Origin: an uncultured Bacteroidales bacterium | GTDB lineage: Bacteria; Bacteroidota; Bacteroidia; Bacteroidales; Lentimicrobiaceae | Length of the DNA stretch: 5,661 nt | NCBI GenBank assembly: GCA_937864935.1 | Contig: CALMDN010000097.1 | Coordinates: 1 to 5,661 of the forward strand | Direction of reading: 5' to 3' | Shown here: positions 1 to 5,487 of the stretch, piece after piece | How the letters are laid out: the number at the start of each line of letters is the position of its first letter | Position numbering within the stretch: position 1 is the first letter of the stretch | Made by a program: the position numbers and the translations under genes | Notes under the pieces: generated by a model | Told to the model about the DNA's origin: nothing | Seen by the model: only the letters and a program-made list of their open reading frames with translations | Database searches by the model: none

Positions 1-19
1 CTCCATCAAGGGAAAAGGA

Positions 20-1252
20 TCAGGCAACTTTAAGCCGGTTCAGGCTGGCCTTGCCCATCTTCTCTTCTGCATAGGAACGGCTGATGGTCAGCTCGGCGGT
101 ACCTCGGGCAGAGGGGAACTCAAACATGGCATCAATCAGGATGGCTTCCATGATGGACCGGAGTCCACGGGCTCCCAGCTTGAACTCAATCGCTTTTTCC
201 ACAATATAGTCGAGCGCAGCATCCTGAAATGACAATTTGATGCCATCCAGCTCGAACAGCCGGATAAACTGCCGTACCAGCGCATTCTTGGGTTCCGTGA
301 GTATCAGCCGCAAAACTTTCTCATCGAGCGGACTGAGGTAAGTAACCACCGGCAGACGTCCGACAAGCTCGGGGATAAGCCCGAAGCTCTTCAGATCCTG
401 AGGGGCAATGTATTGAAGCAGGTTGTTGCGGTCAATCACCTCCTGGTCGCGGCTGGCATATCCGATCACATTGGCCTGCATACGGGAGGCGATCTTCTTC
501 TCAATTCCGTCGAAAGCACCTCCGGCAATAAACAGGATGTTCTGGGTGTTGATCTGAATCATGCGCTGCTCAGGATGCTTTCTCCCTCCCTGGGGCGGAA
601 CATTCACCACCGAGCCTTCCAGCAGTTTCAGCATGGCCTGCTGCACTCCTTCACCCGATACATCGCGGGTTATGCTGGGATTGTCACTCTTGCGGGCAAT
701 CTTGTCAATCTCATCAATGAAAACGATTCCCTTCTCGGCAGCTGCCACATCGTAATCAGCCGCCTGAAGCAGGCGCGAAAGGATACTCTCCACATCCTCG
801 CCGACATAACCGGCTTCAGTGAGCACGGTGGCATCGGCAATGCAGAAAGGTACATGCAACAAACGGGCGATGGTTCTGGCAAGCAACGTCTTGCCTGTCC
901 CGGTTTCACCTACGAGGATGATGTTGGATTTCTCGATCTCTACATCGTCCTTGGTAACCGTCTGTTCAATCCGTTTGTAATGGTTGTAAACAGCGACCGA
1001 CAAAACTTTTTTTGCATCGTCCTGTCCGATCACATATTGGTCAAGGTATTGCTTGATCTCCAAAGGTTTATAAACCTTCATTTTCGAGAAATCCTTTCCG
1101 AGGGTTTGGGGCGAACGCATCTCCTCGCGCAGTATGTCCTGTGCCTGTTCGACACAGAAATCACAGATATGGGCTTCAAGGCCGGCGATCAGCATATTGG
1201 TCTCGCTGCGCGGTCGGCCGCAGAACGAGCATTTTTCTTCTTTTTTTGCCAT
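20..1252 (-). CDS. clpX: ATP-dependent Clp protease ATP-binding subunit ClpX
   Basis: ClpX is the cytoplasmic AAA+ unfoldase that recognises tagged or native substrates, unfolds them with ATP and threads them into the ClpP chamber. The 410-residue product is the usual family length and has all landmarks: an N-terminal zinc-binding domain with C8, C11, C30 and C33; Walker A GETGTGKT at 115-122; pore loop GYVG at 148-151; Walker B VFIDE at 177-181; RKH pore-loop motif at 224-226; arginine finger R299 in the GRLPV context; and sensor-2 R362 in GARGLR. The ClpP-docking loop reads IGY (263-265) rather than the proteobacterial IGF, which I recall as normal in Bacteroidota. The start is the ATG directly before the zinc finger; GGAG lies 9 nt upstream as a possible ribosome site. 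The stop is TGA at 20-22. The gene lies downstream of clpP in the same orientation but 634 bp away, and a promoter-like box sits just upstream. It appears intact; identification is very secure. Confidence 0.98.
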   Translation of the reverse strand: MAKKEEKCSFCGRPRSETNMLIAGLEAHICDFCVEQAQDILREEMRSPQTLGKDFSKMKVYKPLEIKQYLDQYVIGQDDAKKVLSVAVYNHYKRIEQTVTKDDVEIEKSNIILVGETGTGKTLLARTIARLLHVPFCIADATVLTEAGYVGEDVESILSRLLQAADYDVAAAEKGIVFIDEIDKIARKSDNPSITRDVSGEGVQQAMLKLLEGSVVNVPPQGGRKHPEQRMIQINTQNILFIAGGAFDGIEKKIASRMQANVIGYASRDQEVIDRNNLLQYIAPQDLKSFGLIPELVGRLPVVTYLSPLDEKVLRLILTEPKNALVRQFIRLFELDGIKLSFQDAALDYIVEKAIEFKLGARGLRSIMEAILIDAMFEFPSARGTAELTISRSYAEEKMGKASLNRLKVA

Positions 1253-1333
1253 AATTCACAACTCCGTTGCAGATTAATGACCTTATTGACAAAAAGTCAG
1301 TAACGACATGGCTGCATTTCTAAAACAAGGCTA

Positions 1334-1341
1334 CAAAGGTA
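1334..1341 (-). promoter_or_regulatory. Predicted -7 box of a clpX promoter (TACCTTTG)
   Basis: On the minus strand this reads TACCTTTG, an exact match to the Bacteroidota -7 consensus TAnnTTTG. It lies about 80 nt before the clpX ATG, which would give a 5' leader of roughly 75 nt. A TTTT lies 17 nt upstream, only a partial match to the -33 TTTG element. The position fits independent transcription of clpX despite the long repeat-filled gap after clpP. This is a motif match only; an 8-mer with two free positions can occur by chance. Confidence 0.45.
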
Positions 1342-1423
1342 ACCAAAATGCAGATCGGAAAACTGAATTGTTTTCGTATAAGCAGGAGGCACCCGATGGC
1401 AGGATTGGTGTCGTTCACACACA

Positions 1424-1482
1424 CCTGCCCTGTCTGCTTGACTCAGTCAGCCTGCCTGTATGCTACAGGCAGACAGGGCAGG
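1424..1482. repeat. Imperfect palindromic element with 14-bp arms
   Basis: CCTGCCCTGTCTGC (1424-1437) is perfectly inverted as GCAGACAGGGCAGG (1469-1482). Nested inside and sharing the right arm is a second hairpin, CTGCCTGTA (1452-1460) / TACAGGCAG (1464-1472), with a 3-nt TGC loop. The two stems are mutually exclusive because they share 1469-1472. A further related word, GCAGACAGG, follows at 1495-1503. There is no T-run after the stem on either strand, so a classic intrinsic terminator is unlikely. I recall CCTGCCTGT/ACAGGCAGG palindromes as common dispersed repeats in Bacteroidota intergenic DNA, but that is memory and not a search. Confidence 0.8.
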
Positions 1483-1598
1483 CTGTTTGCCCATGCAGAC
1501 AGGTCAGAAAATAAGGTGCGGGCGAACGTCTGGACAGACCCCAAGCCCCACACGAGACAAGCTCAAAGCACCAAACTCCAGGCACCAAGCCTGCCTGC

Positions 1599-1614
1599 TC
1601 TGACGGCAGTCAGA
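1599..1614. repeat. Small hairpin TCTGAC-GGCA-GTCAGA
   Basis: A perfect 6-bp stem (1599-1604 with 1609-1614) closes a GGCA tetraloop. It directly follows CCTGCCTGC and precedes CAGACC, so it shares word content with the larger palindrome at 1424-1482 and is probably a diverged member of the same repeat family. Confidence 0.5.
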
Positions 1615-1639
1615 CAGACCCCATGCTCCATGCCTACCT

Positions 1640-1677
1640 GCCCTGTGGCTTCGATAATCTTTTCGGGAAAACAGGGC
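1640..1677. repeat. Inverted pair GCCCTGT / ACAGGGC
   Basis: A second copy of CCTGCCCTGT (1637-1646) is followed by an inverted ACAGGGC at 1671-1677, giving a 7-bp stem around a 24-nt loop. It echoes the 14-bp arm sequence at 1424-1482, again pointing to several decayed copies of one repeat. It has no clear function. Confidence 0.45.
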
Positions 1678-1738
1678 TATTCCAATTCAGCACTGTTGCC
1701 GAAAAACACTCAGCCACCGGCTCCATGCTTTGAGCCCA

Positions 1739-1806
1739 TGACCCCGGAGGGGTCACATGTTTACAGAAAGAAATGGCAGATCAAATCCGCGACCCCAGAG
1801 TGGGTC
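1739..1806. repeat. Pair of GACCCC hairpins
   Basis: The first hairpin is TGACCCC (1739-1745), loop GGA, GGGGTCA (1749-1755): a perfect 7-bp stem. The second, about 50 bp on, is CGACCC (1790-1795) with GGGTCG (1802-1807) around a 6-nt loop. Between them is CATGTTTACAGAAAG and A-rich sequence. Paired GACCCC/GGGGTC hairpins followed by ACATGTTTA match my memory of a dispersed intergenic repeat in Bacteroidales genomes; that recognition is unverified. Neither hairpin is followed by a T-run on the clp transcript strand, so terminator function is doubtful, though the hairpins could stabilise the 3' end of a clpP mRNA. Confidence 0.7.
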
Positions 1807-1832
1807 GAACCTCCCGTTGGCCTGCGCACCCC

Positions 1833-1882
1833 GACGCATGCCCCTCTCTCGTTTTGGCGCGCGTCACCTGACGCATGCCCCC
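1833..1882. repeat. Direct repeat GACGCATGCCCC x2 just after clpP
   Basis: GACGCATGCCCC occurs at 1833-1844 and again at 1870-1881, a 37-bp period. The second copy begins inside a small inverted repeat, GCGTC (1861-1865) / GACGC (1870-1874) with an ACCT loop. The repeats end 5 bp before the clpP stop codon region, so they lie in the 3' untranslated part of a clpP transcript. Confidence 0.7.
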
Positions 1883-1886
1883 AATG

Positions 1887-2558
1887 CTATTTATTTCCCC
1901 GGATCAGCACCTCATCAATCATTCCATAGGCCTTGGCCTCTTCTGCGGTCATCCAGTAGTCACGGTCCGAGTCCTTTTCAATCTTCTTGAAAGGCTGGTT
2001 TGAGTGCTGTGCAATGATGTCGTAAAGTTCCTTTTTCAGCTTCAGGATTTCGCGGGTGGTAATTTCAATATCAGATGCCTGTCCCTGAGCTCCTCCCATT
2101 GGCTGATGAATCAGGATGCGGGAATGCTTCAGGGCTGTGCGTTTACCTGCGGCACCGGCACAAAGCAATACCGCCGCCATGGATGCTGCCATTCCGGTAC
2201 AGATGGTGGCCACATCCGGAGCTATATACTGCATGGTATCGTAAATTCCCAGTCCGGCATAAACCGATCCTCCCGGAGAATTCAGGTAAATCTGTATGTC
2301 CTTTTTGGGATCAACCGATTCGAGAAAAAGCAGCTGGGCCTGTATGATGTTGGCTACATAATCGTCAACCGGTACCCCGAGAAAAATAATTCTGTCCATC
2401 ATCAGACGGGAGAAAACATCCATGGTGGCAATGTTGAGCTGACGTTCCTCAATGATGGTTGGTGAAATATATCCGCTTACCTGAGAGGTGAAACGATCTA
2501 AGGTAAGACTGTTGATGCCGTGGTGCTTTGTGGCATACTTTCTGAACTCGTTGTGCAT
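1887..2558 (-). CDS. clpP: ATP-dependent Clp protease proteolytic subunit ClpP
   Basis: ClpP is the serine peptidase that forms a tetradecameric barrel degrading proteins fed in by ClpX. The 223-residue product carries the full catalytic triad: S126 in GMAASMA, H151 in ILIHQPMGG and D200 in DSDRDYW, with the Ser-His (25) and Ser-Asp (74) spacings of Bacillus and E. coli ClpP. The substrate-stabilising SPGGSV loop is at 94-99 and the [11 protein letters not shown] handle-helix start is at 156-166. The N-terminal stretch of about 40 residues ([10 protein letters not shown]) is longer than in Proteobacteria; this form is what I recall for Bacteroidota, so the upstream ATG at 2558 is preferred. 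A TAATTTTG box sits 22 nt before it. In many Bacteroidota tig lies directly upstream; here there is a divergent intergenic region instead. The gene is intact and secure. Confidence 0.98.
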   Translation of the reverse strand: MHNEFRKYATKHHGINSLTLDRFTSQVSGYISPTIIEERQLNIATMDVFSRLMMDRIIFLGVPVDDYVANIIQAQLLFLESVDPKKDIQIYLNSPGGSVYAGLGIYDTMQYIAPDVATICTGMAASMAAVLLCAGAAGKRTALKHSRILIHQPMGGAQGQASDIEITTREILKLKKELYDIIAQHSNQPFKKIEKDSDRDYWMTAEEAKAYGMIDEVLIRGNK

Positions 2559-2580
2559 ATTACAGATGTTTGGTTACTGT

Positions 2581-2588
2581 CAAAATTA
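2581..2588 (-). promoter_or_regulatory. Predicted -7 box of the clpP promoter (TAATTTTG)
   Basis: Read on the minus strand this is TAATTTTG, an exact fit to TAnnTTTG, ending 22 nt before the clpP ATG and implying a short leader of about 15-20 nt. I see no good TTTG -33 element at the expected distance (a TTTA is nearer than usual). Its place directly upstream of a divergently transcribed gene supports it; the call rests on motif and position only. Confidence 0.45.
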
Positions 2589-2723
2589 CATGTTTACGGT
2601 TAAATCTGCTCTGAATGAACCGTATTTTTTTGTTTATTCGTTTTGTCCAATACCGTGCCATGGTATTCTTCAATATTCAGTAAAAAAGGAAATGGCAGTC
2701 GCTACTTTCAGACAGATAGACGC

Positions 2724-2747
2724 ATTAATCTGATAATTAATCTGATA
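2724..2747. repeat. Perfect 12-bp tandem repeat ATTAATCTGATA x2
   Basis: ATTAATCTGATA at 2724-2735 is immediately repeated at 2736-2747 with no mismatch. A weaker echo, ATAATCT, follows at 2751-2757. It lies 258 bp before the first fibre-like gene and 166 bp before clpP, so it could be a protein-binding repeat for either, or simple slippage. Confidence 0.75.
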
Positions 2748-2834
2748 ACTATAATCTCTATCATTGAACTGTACAATCGCTTATAGCAAAAAGGATTATT
2801 GGCAATGACTCATTGTATAGCCTGGCAGTACGCT

Positions 2835-2884
2835 TTTGTTAAAGCAATAGAATTAAAAAGATCATTTGTTAATTTTTTGTTAAT
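2835..2884 (+). promoter_or_regulatory. Three TTTGTTAA words, candidate upstream promoter elements
   Basis: TTTGTTAA occurs at 2835-2842, 2865-2872 and 2876-2883; the last two extend to TTTGTTAAT and are exactly 11 bp apart, about one helical turn. TTTG is the Bacteroidota -33 core, and a near -7 match TATATCTG follows at 2884-2891, but the spacing from 2865 (15 nt) is shorter than usual. The words could be promoter parts or binding sites for a regulator of the gene at 3005. A+T bias could also produce them. Confidence 0.3.
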
Positions 2885-2893
2885 ATATCTGAT

Positions 2894-2907
2894 CTATTGA
2901 TCAATAG
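2894..2907. promoter_or_regulatory. 14-bp perfect palindrome CTATTGATCAATAG, possible operator
   Basis: CTATTGATCAATAG equals its own reverse complement over 14 bp and lies 97 bp before the ATG of the gene at 3005, downstream of the TTTGTTAA words. Its size and place suit a dimeric DNA-binding regulator. No regulator gene is present in the window, and the partner is unknown. Confidence 0.4.
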
Positions 2908-3004
2908 GCCGCAAAAACGTGTTAAATAAAACAAAAACATCCGGAAAATAGTCCACAAGTACAATCTGAGTTTCATATTATTTAATTTAACATCCTGTAC
3001 ATTA

Positions 3005-4126
3005 ATGAGAAGCAAAAAGACTTTGCTTATCTTATCGCTGACGATGATATTTCTTACAAATGCCTATTCTCAGGGCATTTCCATCAGCGAGACCAATTCA
3101 GCGCCCGATCCTTCGGCGATGCTTGATGTGAGTTCAACCACCAAGGGGCTTCTGCCTCCCCGTTTAACTTCGTCACAGCGTATTGCCATGTCGGCTCCGG
3201 CCTCCGGCCTGGTGGTTTATGACACCGACTTTAATTCCCTGTTTGTGATGACCGGAGAGGGCTGGATGCGCGTTGATTATGGTGACAAATGGCAGAAAGA
3301 CGAAGACAACTACCTTACTTACAATCAGGGCAATGTTGGTATCGGGATAACTTACCCGGAAGCAAAACTTGAAGTAAACGGACAAGTAAAGATCAATGGC
3401 GGATCACCGGCTGAAGGTAAAGTGCTAACCAGTGATGCTGCAGGCCTTGCATCCTGGCAGCAAGGCCCGCTCAGCATTCTGGGCAACGCTCAGGCGAGCG
3501 GTTATAGTCCGCTGGTTTCGGAACTAAGCTTTGTTGTCGTACCTGCCACCATCGAACTAACCGAAACTGCCAATATTATGATTCATTCTACCCGCGGTCT
3601 GGGTACCTTAACTACAGGAGTTACAACCGGTTTGCTCAATCTGTTCATGTGCTACAGAAACACAAACGGAGGCAGCATCACAACGCTGGGGCCGGGCATA
3701 TACGGGCTCCGCATACCAGCCAATACCAGAATCCCGTTTTCCCTATCGTATTCTACCGATCCCTTACCTCCGGGGACATATCAGGTGGGTTTGTGCGGTA
3801 CTTGTGCAGATCCGGCGCAATGGAACTCAAATGAATTCTCCTATACCACAGCGATGGCATACAAATTACCCTCGGGTACTGCTAACCTCTCTTTGAATAA
3901 CCAGCAGACCACCGTTCGTGGATCAGACAGTGTTTCGGGTGATGCTGGTCAGTCATCCATAACCGGAAACCACCCGGAGGGTTTATTTGGCGGTGAACCG
4001 CAAAAGCCAATGAAGCCAGGCCTTAGCCTGGAAGAAAGACTTGAGCTGCTCAGTCAGGAAAATGAAATTATCCGGAAACAGTTGAGTGAGATCAGCAGAA
4101 CACTTAAAAAAGAAACACAACCTTAA
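3005..4126 (+). CDS. Secreted fibre/adhesin-like protein with GNVGIG repeat and C-terminal coiled coil
   Basis: A 373-residue secreted protein. A signal peptide (K4-K5, hydrophobic 6-19) is probably cut at S22|Q23, giving an N-terminal Gln. Residues 23-90 form the module shared with the two downstream genes: QGISISET, PDPSAMLDVSS, a KGLLPPR turn, SQR, and GLVVYDTD, ending in a GW that resembles Bacteroidota tail-fibre/adhesin proteins. One GNVGIG repeat with KLEVNG follows (109-126), then EGKVLTSDAAGLASW (137-151), a beta-rich domain of unknown family (about 155-300) with cysteines C216, C264 and C267, a Gly/Ser/Gln linker (300-340), and a coiled coil with regular a/d positions L346, L349, N353, I356, L360, I363, L367. 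The coiled coil suggests oligomerisation. No S74 chaperone domain, lipobox or obvious type IX sorting domain is seen. A surface or extracellular fibre role is inferred. No Shine-Dalgarno precedes the ATG; the A+T-rich leader is usual for the phylum. Confidence 0.85.
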   Translation: MRSKKTLLILSLTMIFLTNAYSQGISISETNSAPDPSAMLDVSSTTKGLLPPRLTSSQRIAMSAPASGLVVYDTDFNSLFVMTGEGWMRVDYGDKWQKDEDNYLTYNQGNVGIGITYPEAKLEVNGQVKINGGSPAEGKVLTSDAAGLASWQQGPLSILGNAQASGYSPLVSELSFVVVPATIELTETANIMIHSTRGLGTLTTGVTTGLLNLFMCYRNTNGGSITTLGPGIYGLRIPANTRIPFSLSYSTDPLPPGTYQVGLCGTCADPAQWNSNEFSYTTAMAYKLPSGTANLSLNNQQTTVRGSDSVSGDAGQSSITGNHPEGLFGGEPQKPMKPGLSLEERLELLSQENEIIRKQLSEISRTLKKETQP

Positions 4127-4232
4127 AGTATTTACCTGTACTAACTCTTCTTCCGGTATCCCTTAATCTGCTGAACCAGAATGGATTTACCAATGATAAC
4201 AAAAATAATTATATCATTTAAAACACAATAAC

Positions 4233-5414
4233 ATGTCCCGAAAACTTCTTGTTTTATTGGTTTCTGTCTGTATGATCAGCACTCAATTTGAGGCTTATTC
4301 ACAGGGCGTTGCAATCAACGAAACCAATGCTCCACCCGATCCTTCTGCTATGCTCGATATTGAGTCCAATGAAAAAGGCATGCTGGTTCCCAGAATGAAC
4401 CAGTCACAGCGAAACGCGATCATGAATCCGGCAAACGGTTTAATGATCTACCAAACGGATAATACACCAGGTTTCTATTACAATGCCGGCACGCCTGCCA
4501 CGCCTGACTGGCAAATGGTTGGCAGCAACGCAGGGTCCGGCAGCCAGTGGATAACCAGCGGATCAGGCATTCATTACAGCGAAGGGAATGTAGGCATAGG
4601 CACCGAAAATCCTGTATCAATGTTATCTGTGAATGCGGGCATAAATGTGGATCAGTCAGATTCGAACGGATTCAACAGCCTCGCCAGCGCCCTCACTTTT
4701 GGCCAGAACAAGAAGGTAGGAATAGCAAGTAACCGCAGCAACAGCGGGAATGTACAGAAAGGGCTGGATTTATACACAGGCAATCAGCGTAGGATATCGA
4801 TTGATTCAACAGGCAATGTAGGGATAGGAACCACCGTTCCGTTATACCGCCTTGATGTGTCTGGTAGTGCACGTTTCAGCAGTATTCTATATGCAGCATA
4901 CAGACTGGGCATAGGCGTCGCTGAACCAGACTACCCTCTGCATACCAGCACAGGTTATTTTACAACAAGGATAGGCATAGGCACTGTACCCCACAGCTCA
5001 TATTCGCTTGACCTCCTCGGAAGTTCACGCTTTCAGGGTAACATGCGGGTTACTGGTTATGTGGTTACAGAGGACAATTTAACGGTGCAGAACAACAAAG
5101 GAATCGTGCGCAGCAACTCAGCAACACAGTATAAAATTGTACCCTTCACATACACTTTTGCTATTAATGCCGGCCCCGGAGGAGGTTTTGAGAGCGTTGC
5201 TGTCCCCTATGGAGAAACTTTCAGCGGAACACCAAGGGTTATTGTCGCACAAATAACCTACGCAACAGGAACAGCCGGCAACCTGGGCTGGCTGAACATT
5301 ATACCCTGGGCTTCGAACAGCAGCAGCACCTATTTCTATGTAACCAATGTTGGTACAGGAACACTAAATCTGAGCACTGTAACTGTTGCCTGCCTGGCAA
5401 TAGGGCCGCAGTGA
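4233..5414 (+). CDS. Secreted fibre/adhesin-like protein with four GIG repeats and a lectin-like C-terminus
   Basis: A 393-residue paralogue of the preceding gene, 106 bp downstream on the same strand. The signal peptide (R3-K4, hydrophobic core 5-16) is probably cut at S23|Q24. The shared module covers 24-96 (QGVAINET, PDPSAMLDIES, KGMLVPR, SQRN, GLMIYQTD, ending DWQMV). Four repeats with a GIG core follow: GNVGIG at 118-123 and 194-199, RLGIG at 224-228, RIGIG at 246-250, the last three followed by a hydrophobic/Leu-Asp strand. These resemble the triple-stranded beta-fibre repeats of phage-tail-like Bacteroidota proteins. The last 100 residues (about 293-393) are beta-rich with VPYGETFSGTPRVIV and a final CLAIG, faintly recalling the strand pattern of H-type lectin domains. 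No coiled coil, S74 domain or type IX sorting signal is seen. Function is inferred as surface fibre or binding protein. The start lacks a Shine-Dalgarno but fits the signal peptide. Confidence 0.85.
   Translation: MSRKLLVLLVSVCMISTQFEAYSQGVAINETNAPPDPSAMLDIESNEKGMLVPRMNQSQRNAIMNPANGLMIYQTDNTPGFYYNAGTPATPDWQMVGSNAGSGSQWITSGSGIHYSEGNVGIGTENPVSMLSVNAGINVDQSDSNGFNSLASALTFGQNKKVGIASNRSNSGNVQKGLDLYTGNQRRISIDSTGNVGIGTTVPLYRLDVSGSARFSSILYAAYRLGIGVAEPDYPLHTSTGYFTTRIGIGTVPHSSYSLDLLGSSRFQGNMRVTGYVVTEDNLTVQNNKGIVRSNSATQYKIVPFTYTFAINAGPGGGFESVAVPYGETFSGTPRVIVAQITYATGTAGNLGWLNIIPWASNSSSTYFYVTNVGTGTLNLSTVTVACLAIGPQ
4584..5021 (+). repeat. Four coding GIG-type fibre repeats
   Basis: Within the second fibre-like protein, a degenerate unit [GNR]-[VLI]-GIG-x(4-8)-L-[DH]-[VTL] recurs at residues 118, 194, 224 and 245. 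At DNA level the cores are GGGAATGTAGGCATAGG, GGCAATGTAGGGATAGG, CTGGGCATAGG and AGGATAGGCATAGG. Spacing is uneven (76, 30 and 21 residues), so they read as modular fibre segments rather than a fresh tandem duplication. The upstream paralogue has a single copy at residues 109-126. Confidence 0.75.
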
Positions 5415-5446
5415 CAGGCTGAAACAGAATGTTGTGACGTTTTGTG

Positions 5447-5458
5447 AATCAGCTGATT
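5447..5458. promoter_or_regulatory. 12-bp perfect palindrome AATCAGCTGATT
   Basis: AATCAGCTGATT is its own reverse complement and lies in the 73-bp gap between the second and third fibre-like genes, 29 bp before the next ATG. It is too short and not followed closely enough by a T-run to be a convincing terminator; an operator or chance palindrome is as likely. A TTTG at 5441-5444 and a TAGTTCAA at 5465-5472 form at best a poor promoter. Confidence 0.3.
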
Positions 5459-5487
5459 ATAAAATAGTTCAATCTTAAAAACATAAT

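Larger units (their letters stand above)
1253..1886. other. Long non-coding clpP-clpX spacer packed with short repeats
   Basis: This 634-bp stretch separates clpP from clpX and contains no believable gene. The open frames in it (1308-1514, 1348-1929, 1757-1990, all plus strand) are rich in Pro, Cys, His and Thr, show no domain, and two run antisense into clpP. The sequence is C-rich on the plus strand and made of recurrent short words: CCTGCCCTGT (1424, 1637, and inverted at 1473-1482), GCTCCATGC (1625-1633 and 1720-1728), CAAGC/CAAAGC/CCAAAC runs (about 1540-1590), GACCCC hairpins and a GACGCATGCCCC direct repeat. Such patchworks look like intergenic repeat families rather than regulatory leaders. 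No transposase fragment is visible. Confidence 0.75.
2559..3004. other. Divergent intergenic region between clpP and the fibre-like gene array
   Basis: No gene is supported here: the plus-strand frame 2488-2733 starts inside clpP antisense and shows no family features. The region becomes strongly A+T-rich from about 2720 and should contain promoters firing both ways. Besides the clpP box it holds a small inverted repeat AATACC/GGTATT (2649-2654, 2662-2667), a 12-bp tandem repeat (2724-2747), three TTTGTTAA words (2835, 2865, 2876) and a 14-bp palindrome (2894-2907). I find no exact TAnnTTTG for the plus-strand gene; the nearest is TATATCTG at 2884-2891. No riboswitch or RNA gene is recognised. 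Confidence 0.7.

Noticed and set aside
413..1303. 296-codon plus-strand open frame opposite clpX
   Set aside because: It is entirely antisense to an intact, fully motif-supported clpX; the translation has no domain and begins mid-gene. It is an artefact of the codon use of clpX.
1739..1755. GACCCC hairpin as an intrinsic terminator for clpP
   Set aside because: The stem is strong, but on the minus-strand transcript it is followed by ATGGGC rather than a T-run, and it is about 130 bp beyond the stop codon.
1790..1815. tRNA 3' fragment suggested by GGGTCGAACC
   Set aside because: Only a T-loop-like word is present; no acceptor, D or anticodon stem can be built on either strand, and the word belongs to the GACCCC hairpin repeat.
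1424..1882. CRISPR array in the repeat-rich spacer
   Set aside because: Repeats are short, differ from each other, are irregularly spaced and partly inverted; there are no constant-length spacers and no cas genes.
1348..1929. 193-codon plus-strand open frame through the clpP-clpX spacer
   Set aside because: Composition is Pro/Cys/His/Thr-rich and dictated by CCTGCC-type repeats; it runs into the antisense of clpP and shows no signal peptide, domain or plausible start region.
2004..2465. 153-codon plus-strand open frame opposite clpP
   Set aside because: It is antisense to the intact clpP coding sequence with no recognisable protein features.
2488..2733. 81-codon plus-strand frame spanning the clpP start and the intergenic region
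   Set aside because: It starts inside clpP on the opposite strand, has no family resemblance and covers the predicted clpP promoter.
4233..4305. Lipoprotein signal in the second fibre protein because of Cys13
   Set aside because: The residues before it (V-S-V-C) lack the small -1 residue of a lipobox, and the Cys sits inside the hydrophobic core; a signal peptidase I site at S23|Q24 fits better.
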